Shown here in pieces: positions 46,325-57,216 of a stretch of DNA of 64,000 bases (positions are counted from its first letter, which is position 1; each line of letters starts with the position of its first letter). Source of the DNA: Paludibacter sp. 47-17 (GTDB taxonomy: Bacteria; Bacteroidota; Bacteroidia; Bacteroidales; Paludibacteraceae); NCBI GenBank assembly GCA_001898935.1, contig MKVT01000013.1, positions 1 to 64,000 on the forward strand. The letters are read 5' to 3'. The notes beneath the pieces were generated by a model, which did not search any database, was not told where the DNA came from, and saw only the letters and a list, made by a program, of their open reading frames with translations. The position numbers and the translations under genes are program-made.

Positions 46325-48202
46325 ATGAAACATGGATATATACGGGTAGCCGCTGCCATTCCCGAAGTAAAAGTAGCGCATTGCGAATGGAACGCCGTGC
46401 AGATAACCGACCTGATGCAGCAGGCCGAGCAGCAGCAGGTGGAAGTGCTGGCGTTTCCGGAGTTATCGGTGACTGCTTACACCTGTGCCGATTTATTTTT
46501 TCAGAACGAGCTATTGGAGCAAGCTATGACCGCTCTGCAGCAAATACTGCTGAGCAGCTGCGATCTGAATGTGATTGTTCTGGTGGGTATGCCGCTGCGC
46601 ATCGGGCAGCAGCTTTTCAATACAGCGGTGGTGCTGCAGCGCGGACAAATGCTGGCGATTGTTCCGAAAACCCATCTTCCGAATCACAACGAATTTTACG
46701 AAAAACGCTGGTTTGCCCCGGCATCGGCAAGCTCCGTCAAAACGGTAGAAATCCTGGGACAAACTGTACCTTTCGGCACCGATCTCCTGGTGGACTACGG
46801 CCCGGTTACCCTGGGTGTGGAAATCTGCGAGGATCTGTGGGTCCCTGCCCCCCCCTCGGTACAGGCGGCTCTGCAGGGCGCCGGACTGCTGGTCAACCTT
46901 TCGGCCACCAACGAGTTGGCCGGCAAAAACGCGTACCTGCGGCAACTCATCGCGCAACAATCGGCACGCACCAACGCGGCTTACCTGTATGCTTCGGCTG
47001 GTTTTGGCGAATCGTCGACCGATGTGGTATATACCGGAAACGCCCTGATAGCCGAAAACGGACAATTGGTAGCAGAGTCGGAACGGTTTAGTTTCAGTGC
47101 GCAACTGGTAATTACGGAGGTGGATTACGATAAGCTGATGGCGGAGCGTATGCGGAATACCAATTTTTTCAACGACCGGCATCCTGTAGCCTACCGGAGA
47201 GTGAATGCCATTTTCGGCTCTGTTGAATTTCAGGGATTCCACCGCACGGTCGATCCTCATCCGTTTGTGCCGGCCCAAGATAAAATGGACGAAGCTTGTG
47301 AAGAAATTTTCTCGATTCAGGCTGCCGGATTAGCCCGGCGATGGGCGCATACGAAGGCACAAAGCCTCGTGCTGGGTATTTCGGGCGGACTCGATTCCAC
47401 GCTCGCACTCTTGGTCTGCGTTCGCGCTGCCGACCGTCTGGGTTACGACCGCAAGCGAATCATCGGCATTACCATGCCCGGATTCGGCACTACCGACCGC
47501 ACCTATACGAATGCAGTGGCCCTGATCCGGAGCCTGGGCGTCGGGTTCCGGGAAATCAGCATTCGCGAAGCTGCTTTGCAACATTTCAGCGATATCGGTC
47601 ACGACGCTTCGGTGCACGATGTTACCTACGAAAACACGCAGGCCCGGGAGCGGACGCAGATTTTGATGAACGTGGCCAACCAGACCGGAGGATTGGTGGT
47701 AGGTACCGGCGATTTGTCGGAACTGGCCCTGGGCTGGGCTACCTACAACGGCGATCATATGTCGATGTACGGGGTGAACAGCGGAGTTCCTAAAACCCTG
47801 GTGCGCTACCTGGTGGACTGGGCATCGCAGCAAGAAGCCTCAGCCATTTTACAGGACATCCTGTCGACCCCGGTGAGTCCCGAGCTCCTCCCGGCCGGCC
47901 ACGACGGTACCATCAGTCAGAAAACAGAAGATATTGTAGGTCCTTACGAGCTGCACGATTTCTTCCTGTACTACACCATCCGTTTCGGATTCAGTCCGGC
48001 TAAAATTCTGTTTTTAGCCTTGCAGGCTTTTCAGGAGGTCTACGACGAAGCCATCATCCGGAAATGGCAGGATACCTTCCGCCGCCGCTTTTACAGCCAG
48101 CAATTCAAGCGCTCGTGTATGCCCGACGGCCCCAAGGTGGGATCCATCAACCTATCGCCCCGTGGCGATTGGCGGATGCCGAGCGACGCAAGCATCGGTT
48201 AG
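46325..48202 (+). CDS. nadE: Glutamine-dependent NAD+ synthetase
   Basis: N-terminal nitrilase domain (FPELSVTAYTC, GVEICEDLW) and C-terminal synthetase SGGLDSTLAL. Confidence 0.95.
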   Translation: MKHGYIRVAAAIPEVKVAHCEWNAVQITDLMQQAEQQQVEVLAFPELSVTAYTCADLFFQNELLEQAMTALQQILLSSCDLNVIVLVGMPLRIGQQLFNTAVVLQRGQMLAIVPKTHLPNHNEFYEKRWFAPASASSVKTVEILGQTVPFGTDLLVDYGPVTLGVEICEDLWVPAPPSVQAALQGAGLLVNLSATNELAGKNAYLRQLIAQQSARTNAAYLYASAGFGESSTDVVYTGNALIAENGQLVAESERFSFSAQLVITEVDYDKLMAERMRNTNFFNDRHPVAYRRVNAIFGSVEFQGFHRTVDPHPFVPAQDKMDEACEEIFSIQAAGLARRWAHTKAQSLVLGISGGLDSTLALLVCVRAADRLGYDRKRIIGITMPGFGTTDRTYTNAVALIRSLGVGFREISIREAALQHFSDIGHDASVHDVTYENTQARERTQILMNVANQTGGLVVGTGDLSELALGWATYNGDHMSMYGVNSGVPKTLVRYLVDWASQQEASAILQDILSTPVSPELLPAGHDGTISQKTEDIVGPYELHDFFLYYTIRFGFSPAKILFLALQAFQEVYDEAIIRKWQDTFRRRFYSQQFKRSCMPDGPKVGSINLSPRGDWRMPSDASIG

Positions 48203-48216
48203 TCGTAGGGCCGGGA

Positions 48217-48825
48217 TTACCAATTAACCACGCCCTTCCCCTGCCTGATTACCTCTGCCTCTTCGCCTGTGCAATCCACTATCGTGGAAGGTTCCAGGCC
48301 ACCATAACCGCCATCGATGACCAGGTCGACCATATGTCCGAATTTCTCCTCGATCAGTTCCGGATCGGTGAGGTACTCGAGCGTATCGTCGTCGGTAAAA
48401 ATGGAACTTACCATGAGCGGGTTCCCCAATTCGCGAACCAGTTGGAGAGCTATAGTATTGGCCGGCATCCGGATTCCCACGATCTTCCGGTTTTTAAACA
48501 GCTTGGGCAGCCGGCTGCTTCCCTGCAACAAAAAGGTAAACGGACCCGGCAGGTTCTTTCGCATCAACTTAAACGATGCGTCGCTCATACGGGCGTATTC
48601 GCTGATCTGGCTCAACTCATGACAAATAAACGACATCTCCGAGCGGCGCGGATCCTTCTCCTTGAAGCGAGCAATTTTCTCGACTGCCGAGGGTTTGAAA
48701 ATATCGCATCCGAAAGCATATACCGTGTCGGTGGGAAAAATAATGATCCCTCCGTCGCGCAGCACCTCCACTACTTTTTGCAGATCGCGCGGATTCGTAT
48801 TCGTTTCGTACAATTTCAGTATCAT
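48217..48825 (-). CDS. Sua5/YciO/YrdC-family protein (threonylcarbamoyl-AMP synthase type)
   Basis: GGIIIFPTDTVYAFGCD, KDPRRSEMSFICH, PGPFTFLL. Confidence 0.92.
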   Translation of the reverse strand: MILKLYETNTNPRDLQKVVEVLRDGGIIIFPTDTVYAFGCDIFKPSAVEKIARFKEKDPRRSEMSFICHELSQISEYARMSDASFKLMRKNLPGPFTFLLQGSSRLPKLFKNRKIVGIRMPANTIALQLVRELGNPLMVSSIFTDDDTLEYLTDPELIEEKFGHMVDLVIDGGYGGLEPSTIVDCTGEEAEVIRQGKGVVNW

Positions 48826-50144
48826 AACTCTTTTTTTTGCCAGTTTCCTTTCAGTAAATACAGGTAACCAATAAGCCCGATAAGCGTCCAGTATACAAAT
48901 TCCGACATCCATACCACGGCCACCGGTTGCGGATTCAGAATAGCGGTGTAGTACACATAGGAAAGATAAAAAAACAAGGTGCCGAATTCAATTAAAAAAG
49001 CCGTTTTGGTATTTCCCGTTCCCGACACCCCGTTGAAAACTATATTGCCCAGCGCACAGAAAATCATGGCCACCGAAACCACCTTCATCACCGGAACCGA
49101 AGCTTCGATGAGCCCGGCATCGTTGGTGTAAATACGGGCAAAAGCTTCCGGAAAAAGAAAAGTAATAAGCATCAACGGCACCACCATCAACAACACATAG
49201 CCCATCATCCGGGTGATAAAGGGTACCACTTCCGCCTTTCGGCCGGCACCAATCAGGTTACTCACCAAAGTATTGACCGTGGTGGCCAAAGCCGAACCCG
49301 GCACCATCAGCAGTACGTATAAGCTCCGCCCTATATTCGTAGCCGCCAACGGCCGTTCACCCATCCGTTCGATAAAAATAAAAAACAAAAACCAGGTGGA
49401 AACCGAAATGAAATACTGAAACATAATAAACACCGACAATTCCAACATCTGTACGATGAGTTTAAAATTGAGCGCCTTGAGTTTGTATAATTCGTATTTC
49501 TGAAAATCGTGATGGCGGAAGGAATAATAAAACAGATACACCGTTGTAACTCCCTCGGCAATGACAGAGGCCAGTGCAGCACCGGCTATGCCCATTTCAG
49601 GGAAACCCCATTTACCGAATATCAACACATAATCGAGCGCCACATTGGTTAGTGCGGTGAGCAAAGCCGAAGTGGTCAGTACCGAAGTATTGGTAACCCC
49701 TACAAACAAGCCCCGGAACATCACGTTCATAAATGCAAACACAAAACCCCACATCCGCCAGTCGAGGTACTCGAGCGAGGCCTCGAAAATATCGGGCGAA
49801 CTCACCAGGTAACGCATGATGGCTTCGTTCCACACCAGCGATAAGGCTAAAAACAGGAAAGCCAATGCGATAATAAACAGCATCCCGTTGATAAACACCG
49901 AACCGATCTGGGTATAATTCTTTTCGCCGTTGCGCCGGCCGATAATAATCTGGGCCCCCTGACTAAAGCCGAAGCCCAGCATATAGATAGCCAGAAAATA
50001 CACCCCGCCGATGGCCGAAGCGCCCAGGGCCACCTCGCCTACCCGCCCGAGAAAGGCTGTATCGGTAACATTAATGATATTCTGAACAACTAAAGTTAAG
50101 ACAACCGGATAAGTTATGTTAAAAATATTCTTTGCAGACAACAT
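48822..50144 (-). CDS. MATE-family efflux transporter
   Basis: 12-TM pattern; NVTDTAFLGRVGEVALGASAIG, GFSQGAQIIIGRRNGE. Confidence 0.92.
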   Translation of the reverse strand: MLSAKNIFNITYPVVLTLVVQNIINVTDTAFLGRVGEVALGASAIGGVYFLAIYMLGFGFSQGAQIIIGRRNGEKNYTQIGSVFINGMLFIIALAFLFLALSLVWNEAIMRYLVSSPDIFEASLEYLDWRMWGFVFAFMNVMFRGLFVGVTNTSVLTTSALLTALTNVALDYVLIFGKWGFPEMGIAGAALASVIAEGVTTVYLFYYSFRHHDFQKYELYKLKALNFKLIVQMLELSVFIMFQYFISVSTWFLFFIFIERMGERPLAATNIGRSLYVLLMVPGSALATTVNTLVSNLIGAGRKAEVVPFITRMMGYVLLMVVPLMLITFLFPEAFARIYTNDAGLIEASVPVMKVVSVAMIFCALGNIVFNGVSGTGNTKTAFLIEFGTLFFYLSYVYYTAILNPQPVAVVWMSEFVYWTLIGLIGYLYLLKGNWQKKEL

Positions 50145-50169
50145 ACGGTGATTTTTTTACATCAGCCTG

Positions 50170-50177
50170 CAAAGATA
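50170..50177 (-). promoter_or_regulatory. Putative -7 element (TATCTTTG) of the MATE gene
   Basis: CAAAGATA on the plus strand, 26 nt upstream of the MATE start. Confidence 0.45.
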
Positions 50178-50190
50178 TTCATTTTAATGT

Positions 50191-50198
50191 TAATTTTG
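50191..50198 (+). promoter_or_regulatory. Putative -7 element (TAATTTTG) of the A2M-like gene
   Basis: TAnnTTTG match upstream of ATG 50235. Confidence 0.45.
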
Positions 50199-50234
50199 CC
50201 GGAACAATTCCGCCACTCCTCAAAAATATACGAT

Positions 50235-53200
50235 ATGAAACGTTTATGCTGGCTGCTTTTTGTAGTCTTTTTTCTGAACACAACCCTGAGTTCTCAATCG
50301 AATTCGTACGCCGATTCCTGGAAACTCGTCGACGAAGCATTGGAACAAAATCTTCCGGAAACCGCGCTCAGGCACCTTCGGGAACTGAACCTGCTGGTTG
50401 TGAAAAATCAAAATCTAACTCAACAAGTTAAAGTACGGCTCTACGAACTCCGGATTAAAGCCGAAAAAGATCCTTCACAAGTGGGATATTTATTGGCAGA
50501 AGCCGAAAAATCGGCCTCACTCCTACCCGTTTCGGCCGAAAAACAACTCATGTACCTGATGCTGGCCGACGCCTACCATCAGTATTTACGCAATAACAAC
50601 TATCAGCTTTCGCAACGAACTACCATCGCTCCCGTGTCCGGCGAAGGAAAGCCGACTCCACTACCCGACAATCTGAACGAATGGTCGAAAGGGGATGTAT
50701 TGCAAAAACTGACTGGATTGATTCAACTTACCCTTGCCGACTCGCTTCTGCTGCAGCAACGTGCAATCGTGCAAGGCGACGAATTTATCACTACCGACAC
50801 ACTGGCCTTGCAAAGTGCTACCACCTGGTACGACCTCGTGCTGCAAAAAATGCAGGATATGGACATGCTGGAGCCAGGCCAGGGCGATAAGAATTATTGG
50901 CTCAAGCGGCAGCTTGCCTTCCGACGTTCGCAACCCGAAATATTCCCGTTGGTGATTGCCGAATTACGCCTGGTCCACCAACAGTATCAAAACACGAACC
51001 AGTCCGGAGCATACCGGCATTATATCGCCCGGCTCGACAGCCTGCAAACGCTGTACAACCGGCACCCCGAAGTGGTGGAAATATTGTCGGAACTGGCATC
51101 GGCCTATATGAACCAAGAAGGCAACAAAGGCGGTAAACAAATTGCTTTTCGCCTGTGCGAAGAGGGAATCCGGCGCTTTCCCCATTATCCGCGCATCCAC
51201 CTGTTGAAAAACATTCAACTGCATCTGGCCACCCCGTCGATCCAACTGGCCACCAGCCGGTATTTCAGTTCGCCGGAACCGATTGTAACCACCTTGACAA
51301 CCACCAATGTGAAGCGACTGAAAGTCGAGCTGCACCGGATTATGGCCAGTGTGCAGGACTATCGCAAAACCTACCGGCGATCGTTCGGTGATTATGGATA
51401 CAAACCCTATCCACATACTCAGGTAGTCGACAGTCAGTGGATCGATATCGCGCAAAACCCCGGCTTCCTTCCGGTACACGACACGGTGCGGTTTGCAGCT
51501 CAGGGATACGGAATGTATGAAGTGCGGGTGATACCGGCCGATCCGGCGGTTAGCTACGACGAAAACAATCCGCTTCCCCACAGTGTAAGCATCGTGACCG
51601 ACCTTACGGCCATCCGTCGTATGGAAGGCAAACAACGACAGATACTATACGTGCTCGACCGCACCACCGGAGCTCCCGTAAAAGATGTTGAAGTGGGCTT
51701 ATTCAGGAATGAATGGATCGACGGCGAATACAGGCTGCTCAAAGAACAGCAACTGACAAGCGGTAAGGATGGTGCAGTACAACTGGCCAGCAAACAACTG
51801 CTGCCCACACTTACACTCGCGAAAGGCAAGGATGCCTGGTGCTATCTCGATATTTATCCGCTGTATCATCCGTTCGAAAATGCCGATCGGTTAAATACCC
51901 ATATCGGCATTTTTACCGACCGGAGCATTTATCGTCCCGGACAGGTGGTGTATTACAAGACTATAGCCTATAAAAGCGGAATGGGGATCGAAGAGGTACT
52001 CTCCGATACTACGCTCGAGGTACAGTTGCAACGCAGCTGGTCCACGACTATTGGCACACAAAAAGTCACCACCAATACATACGGATCGGCTAGCGGCAGT
52101 TTCGTATTGCCCGATGACGCCCCCACCGGATATTATTCCCTGAAAATCGGCAATCAGCAAGTCAGTTTCCAGGTAGAGGAATACAAACGCCCTACCTTCG
52201 AAGTAGAACTTACCTGCCAGAACGATGAAGTGGTATTCGGCCGGAAAGTCAGGCTCAACGGGCAGGCCCGTTCGCTGGCAGGATTTCCGGTACAACAGGC
52301 ACGGGTAAAGTACAGCATTGAACGCCGGATGATGGATATTTTCAGGTATTTCCCGTGGTTCCGTCACGAACTGGCGATTATTGCCGACGGTGAGCTCACC
52401 ACCGACAGCAACGGTAACTTCAGCCTGAGTTTTACCCCGGCGCCAGATCCCGACGAGAGTTTCAAAGGCACCAATTATTATCATTTTTCGGTCAAGGTGG
52501 AAGTAACTTCGCTCAACGGGGAAACTCAAAAAGGCCAAACCGGTATCAGGGTGGGTGAACGGAGTATGCTGCTAACGGCATCGGCCGATCCTGTCTGGGA
52601 ACAAAAAACACCGGGATGGGTAAAGGTGGAAGCCCGCAGCTTGAACGATTCGTTGCTGACGCGCACGGTGCAGTACGAATTATATTATCTTGCCGACAAC
52701 GGGAAATACAGAGAAGACCAAAATACCGAATACCGGAACCGGAAATTGGTGAAATCGGGTAGCTTTGTAAGCAGCGACAGTTTACAACTGAATCTGAGGA
52801 ATGCACCTACGGGACATTACCGGATTAAATTCTCGTCGCTCGACCACCGCAACGACACCGTAGTTGCCGAAAAAGACTTCATAGTTTATGCAGCCGGTCA
52901 CCGGCGCCCCCCTGTCACCACCTACCTTTGGAATCCTGCTCCCGAGATGGAAGCACAACCCGGAAGCAAGGTGAAACTCACCATCGGGACCTCGGTCAAA
53001 AAAGCATGGATTTTATATGAAGTCGTACAGGGCACCAACACCCTGTCGCGCCAGTGGATAAAACTGAATGCCCGGAACCGGCAAATCGACCTGCAACTAC
53101 CCGATACACTGAAAGATGGTGTTGTTGCAAAATTCGCGATAATGCGCGACGGCAATCTCCACAGTACCCACATTACGGTTCGAATCCCCATCGACGAGAA

Positions 53201-56051
53201 AGTATTGAAACCCGTACTTTCGACCTTCAGAGATAAATTACACCCCGGATCGAAGGAACACTGGACGGTGACATTGCCGGGATACCGGGGAACCGGCGCC
53301 GAGCTGCTGGCCGGGATGTACGATGCGTCGCTCGATCAGCTGCGGCAACACAACTGGGTAGTGTACTCCGGCAATAATGCGCGGTTCAGCGACAACTATC
53401 CATGGTATGTCACCTACCAGACCAAGACGGCATCCGGATGGTCGGGGAATCCCCGTTTCGCCGAGGTACAAGGCTATACATTTGCCAGCCTCAATTTTTA
53501 CGGCAGTCCCGAGGCCCTGGCCGGTTCGGGCCGGGAAGCATACTATTCGCAACCGATACGAATTAGAGGAGGGAGTCAAATGAAAGCTATGACCGATGAG
53601 GAAGTCGAAACTGCAGAGGCTGTTTTTATGCACGTTAGCGACGAGAATCGAACGGTAGTTACCGGTAGCGGCTCGCTGCAAGCAGAAAAGCCGATGGCAG
53701 TGCGGGAGAATTTTGCAGAGACAGCCTTCTTTTATCCGCATTTACGGGCCGATTCTTTAGGAAATTTCCACCTTGATTTCACCCTTCCCGAAAGCCTGAC
53801 CCGTTGGAGGTTAAAATTGCTGGCCCATACGCCCGATTTTTACAAAGGCCAGTCGGAATATACGTTTGAAAGCCGGAAAGACCTGATGGTCCAGCTGAAT
53901 CTTCCCCGGTTCGTACGGCAATCCGACCGCTGGGAAGTAAAAGCCACCGTGGTGAACAGGACTGCAACAGCACAAACAGCCGTGGTAAAACTCACCCTGA
54001 GCGATTATGCGCAACCCACACATGCGCTGTCGGGGATAGAAAAAACGATAGAACTGGCTGCCGGACACAGTGGTGTGGTTAGCTGGGAAGTACCTTCCCT
54101 GACGAATCGTGAGCTTGTAATCGCCCGTGCAGAAGCCCGCGCAGGTTCGTTCAGCGATGGCGAACAACGCTACCTGCCGGTATTGAGCGATAATATCCTC
54201 GTTACCGAAAGTGTTCCATTCATGATGCGTGAAGGAGAACGTAAAGAGATCGGGTTTTCAACAACAGTCGATCCTGCGGATATACGCCGGCAGGTGGTCG
54301 AATTCACGGCTCATCCGGCATGGGCTGCAGTTCAGGCCTTGCCGGTATTAGCAGTACCCGAAACCGAAAATGCCATCGATCTGCTCGGTGCATTGTATTC
54401 GAGTGTTACTGCACGTACCTTGCTGAACCGGCATCCGGAAATCAAGCAACAACTGCGCAGGATACAATTGCAGGGAGTAAGTGGCGAGAGTTTGATTTCG
54501 CAACTGGAAAAGAACCAGGACCTGAAAATGATGGTTTTAAAAGCAACACCCTGGCTGACGGAAGCAAACGACCAGACCGAACAACAGCGTCAGTTACTGC
54601 GTCTGTTCGACCAGCAACAACAACTGAACAACGAAGAAACGATGCTCCGGAAGCTCAGCAATTTGCAGTTGCCATCGGGCGCCTTCGGCTGGATGAGCGG
54701 AATGCCTGCCAATCGCTACATCACCCAGTTGCTGGTAGAGAAACTGCAGCGGATGTATTCCGACGAATCGTACGACCGACGAGACCATCTTAAACCACTC
54801 ATCGAGAAGGCTATCCTCTATCTCGACTCGCAACTGGCCAACGATCTGGCTCAATTGAAAGGCTACGACACTAAATTCGAATCGCGAAAAACCGTTACAG
54901 TGCTGCAATTGCATTACCTGGCCATCAGGGCCTTAATTCCGGCCAGTCCGGACACGAAGGCTGCGCTCGATGCAATTAACTATTACCGTCGCCAGATCGA
55001 CACCTATCGCCATGGATTCGGGATCTACGAAAAAGCGCTTGCAGCGCAGTTTTTCCATCGCACGGGCAGTCATAAGCAGGCGGCCGAAATGCTCAAATCG
55101 CTGCGTGAGCAAGCCGTTAGTCATCCCGACAAAGGAATGTACTGGGCAAAATTGCGCAGCAGTTGGTTATGGAACGAGCGCCCGTTGGGCATTCATGTCC
55201 GGGCGTTGGAGGCATTTCAGGAAGCAGGCGGCACACCGGGCGATATTGGAAGGATGCAGCTTTGGCTTCTCAACCAAAAACGCACCAACCAGTGGGATAG
55301 CCGGCTCACGACACTGGAAGCCGTCGTGGCGCTGCTGGCCGGTGACACGAACTGGTTTTCGTCCGATCAGCAATTCAGTTTCAAAGCGGCTTCGCCTGCC
55401 GGACTCACCGAACTGAAACCGGAAAAGGTGTTGCCGGGTAGTGGCTATTTCAAGCTGAACCTGGCGCCTGAACACACGAAACTAGTGGTGGAATCGCAGG
55501 CGCTTACCGCCCCAGGCGGTTCAAAAAGCGCTCCGGCATCGGGCAGTTCGCCTGCCTGGGGAGCCCTCTACCGCCAGTCGATGCAACCGATCGAACGGAT
55601 TCAGGCCTCGGGCAGCGAGTTGCAGCTGGAGCGAAGTTATTATCAGCTGATCACTACCGAGAAGCAACGAAAACTGATTGCCATCACCGGTGTGACTCAG
55701 TTGCAAGCAGGGGATAAAATCATCAGCCGGCTGGTCATTCGTGCGCAACATGATTATGAGTTTGTGGTGCTGCGCGATTCGAAAGCTGCAACGCTCGAGA
55801 TTACCGATCAGCTATCGCAGCTCCAGTACCGCGACGGGCTCCTGTATTTCCGTAGTCCGGGCGATCTTTCGACCCAATACTTTATCCAACATCTGCCCAA
55901 AGGCACCTATGTACTGGAAGAAGAGTACTACCTCACACACAGCGGTGAATTCAGTGGCGGGATCGCCCAGATTCAGTGTCTTTATGCCCCCGAATTCGTT
56001 GCGACAAGCAAGGGAATCAGGCTCAAAACCGGCTCGAAAGCAAATTTTTAA
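50235..56051 (+). CDS. Alpha-2-macroglobulin-family protein (MG2 and A2M domains), secreted
   Basis: Signal peptide; FTDRSIYRPGQVVYYK (MG2), FFYPHLRADSLGNFHLDFTLPESLTRWRLKLLAHT (A2M) motifs. Confidence 0.9.
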   Translation: MKRLCWLLFVVFFLNTTLSSQSNSYADSWKLVDEALEQNLPETALRHLRELNLLVVKNQNLTQQVKVRLYELRIKAEKDPSQVGYLLAEAEKSASLLPVSAEKQLMYLMLADAYHQYLRNNNYQLSQRTTIAPVSGEGKPTPLPDNLNEWSKGDVLQKLTGLIQLTLADSLLLQQRAIVQGDEFITTDTLALQSATTWYDLVLQKMQDMDMLEPGQGDKNYWLKRQLAFRRSQPEIFPLVIAELRLVHQQYQNTNQSGAYRHYIARLDSLQTLYNRHPEVVEILSELASAYMNQEGNKGGKQIAFRLCEEGIRRFPHYPRIHLLKNIQLHLATPSIQLATSRYFSSPEPIVTTLTTTNVKRLKVELHRIMASVQDYRKTYRRSFGDYGYKPYPHTQVVDSQWIDIAQNPGFLPVHDTVRFAAQGYGMYEVRVIPADPAVSYDENNPLPHSVSIVTDLTAIRRMEGKQRQILYVLDRTTGAPVKDVEVGLFRNEWIDGEYRLLKEQQLTSGKDGAVQLASKQLLPTLTLAKGKDAWCYLDIYPLYHPFENADRLNTHIGIFTDRSIYRPGQVVYYKTIAYKSGMGIEEVLSDTTLEVQLQRSWSTTIGTQKVTTNTYGSASGSFVLPDDAPTGYYSLKIGNQQVSFQVEEYKRPTFEVELTCQNDEVVFGRKVRLNGQARSLAGFPVQQARVKYSIERRMMDIFRYFPWFRHELAIIADGELTTDSNGNFSLSFTPAPDPDESFKGTNYYHFSVKVEVTSLNGETQKGQTGIRVGERSMLLTASADPVWEQKTPGWVKVEARSLNDSLLTRTVQYELYYLADNGKYREDQNTEYRNRKLVKSGSFVSSDSLQLNLRNAPTGHYRIKFSSLDHRNDTVVAEKDFIVYAAGHRRPPVTTYLWNPAPEMEAQPGSKVKLTIGTSVKKAWILYEVVQGTNTLSRQWIKLNARNRQIDLQLPDTLKDGVVAKFAIMRDGNLHSTHITVRIPIDEKVLKPVLSTFRDKLHPGSKEHWTVTLPGYRGTGAELLAGMYDASLDQLRQHNWVVYSGNNARFSDNYPWYVTYQTKTASGWSGNPRFAEVQGYTFASLNFYGSPEALAGSGREAYYSQPIRIRGGSQMKAMTDEEVETAEAVFMHVSDENRTVVTGSGSLQAEKPMAVRENFAETAFFYPHLRADSLGNFHLDFTLPESLTRWRLKLLAHTPDFYKGQSEYTFESRKDLMVQLNLPRFVRQSDRWEVKATVVNRTATAQTAVVKLTLSDYAQPTHALSGIEKTIELAAGHSGVVSWEVPSLTNRELVIARAEARAGSFSDGEQRYLPVLSDNILVTESVPFMMREGERKEIGFSTTVDPADIRRQVVEFTAHPAWAAVQALPVLAVPETENAIDLLGALYSSVTARTLLNRHPEIKQQLRRIQLQGVSGESLISQLEKNQDLKMMVLKATPWLTEANDQTEQQRQLLRLFDQQQQLNNEETMLRKLSNLQLPSGAFGWMSGMPANRYITQLLVEKLQRMYSDESYDRRDHLKPLIEKAILYLDSQLANDLAQLKGYDTKFESRKTVTVLQLHYLAIRALIPASPDTKAALDAINYYRRQIDTYRHGFGIYEKALAAQFFHRTGSHKQAAEMLKSLREQAVSHPDKGMYWAKLRSSWLWNERPLGIHVRALEAFQEAGGTPGDIGRMQLWLLNQKRTNQWDSRLTTLEAVVALLAGDTNWFSSDQQFSFKAASPAGLTELKPEKVLPGSGYFKLNLAPEHTKLVVESQALTAPGGSKSAPASGSSPAWGALYRQSMQPIERIQASGSELQLERSYYQLITTEKQRKLIAITGVTQLQAGDKIISRLVIRAQHDYEFVVLRDSKAATLEITDQLSQLQYRDGLLYFRSPGDLSTQYFIQHLPKGTYVLEEEYYLTHSGEFSGGIAQIQCLYAPEFVATSKGIRLKTGSKANF

Positions 56052-56101
56052 ATTGTTGAAAGCTTTTTACTTTATGCTTCATCAGTTCGGGAAAAAGTAT
56101 G

Positions 56102-56109
56102 TATCTTTG
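56102..56109 (+). promoter_or_regulatory. Putative recA -7 element (TATCTTTG)
   Basis: TAnnTTTG match about 100 nt upstream of recA. Confidence 0.5.
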
Positions 56110-56208
56110 TGAGCAGTTGACCGAAAACGGTCGGCAACATACACTTAACTCAGTTACTTATCGCTTGTTTACAGCTAGTTATTGAACAAAAAACGGAAGA
56201 ACAAAAAC

Positions 56209-57216
56209 ATGGAAGAAGTTAAAAAACCCTCGGCCGAGAAACTGAAAGCACTTCAGCTGGCCATGGACAAAATTGAAAAAGATCACGGTCGTGGTACCAT
56301 TATGAAAATGGGCGACAATAAGGTAGAAGAAGTAGCCGTAATTTCAACCGGATCGATCGGATTGAACGCAGCCCTGGGAGTTGGAGGGTATCCGCGCGGA
56401 CGGGTGATCGAAATTTACGGTCCCGAATCGTCGGGTAAAACCACCCTGGCGATCCATGCCATTGCCGAAGCTCAAAAAGCAGGCGGCATTGCGGCCATTA
56501 TCGATGCCGAGCATGCCTTCGATCGTTTTTATGCCGAGAAACTGGGGGTCAATACCGACGATTTGCTGATTTCTCAGCCCGACAATGGTGAACAGGCCCT
56601 GGAGATTGCCGATCAGCTGATCCGCTCGTCGGCAGTCGATATTGTTGTGATCGACTCGGTAGCAGCGCTTACCCCCAAAGCCGAACTGGAAGGAGATATG
56701 GGCGATTCGAAGATGGGTCTGCAGGCCCGGTTGATGTCGCAGGCTTTACGTAAACTTACTGCCAACATCAATAAAACCAACACCACCTGTATTTTTATCA
56801 ATCAGTTGCGCGAAAAAATCGGGGTGATGTTCGGAAACCCCGAAACTACTACCGGCGGTAATGCATTGAAGTTCTATGCTTCGGTACGGTTGGATATTCG
56901 CCGCGTTTCGCAATTGAAGGAAGGCGACGAAGCTATCGGGAATCAAACCCGGGTGAAAGTGGTTAAAAACAAAGTCGCCCCGCCTTTCCGCAAAGCCGAA
57001 TTCGACATCATGTTTGGAGAAGGAATCTCGAAGACGGGCGAAATCCTCGACCTGGGAGTTGAGTACGGTATCGTGAAGAAAAGCGGCTCCTGGTTCAGCT
57101 ATGGCGATACGAAACTGGCACAGGGACGTGATGCATCAAAAGCCGTAATTCGCGACAATCCGGAACTGGCAGCCGAACTGGAAACCAAAATAATGGAAGC
57201 GATCAGGAACAAATAA
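56209..57216 (+). CDS. recA: Recombinase A
   Basis: [63 protein letters not shown] at 56209. Confidence 0.98.
   Translation: MEEVKKPSAEKLKALQLAMDKIEKDHGRGTIMKMGDNKVEEVAVISTGSIGLNAALGVGGYPRGRVIEIYGPESSGKTTLAIHAIAEAQKAGGIAAIIDAEHAFDRFYAEKLGVNTDDLLISQPDNGEQALEIADQLIRSSAVDIVVIDSVAALTPKAELEGDMGDSKMGLQARLMSQALRKLTANINKTNTTCIFINQLREKIGVMFGNPETTTGGNALKFYASVRLDIRRVSQLKEGDEAIGNQTRVKVVKNKVAPPFRKAEFDIMFGEGISKTGEILDLGVEYGIVKKSGSWFSYGDTKLAQGRDASKAVIRDNPELAAELETKIMEAIRNK

Noticed and set aside
46132-47091. 319-aa + strand ORF overlapping nadE in another frame
   Set aside because: Alternate-frame shadow with Gly/Arg/Ser-rich composition; nadE frame has clear nitrilase and synthetase motifs.
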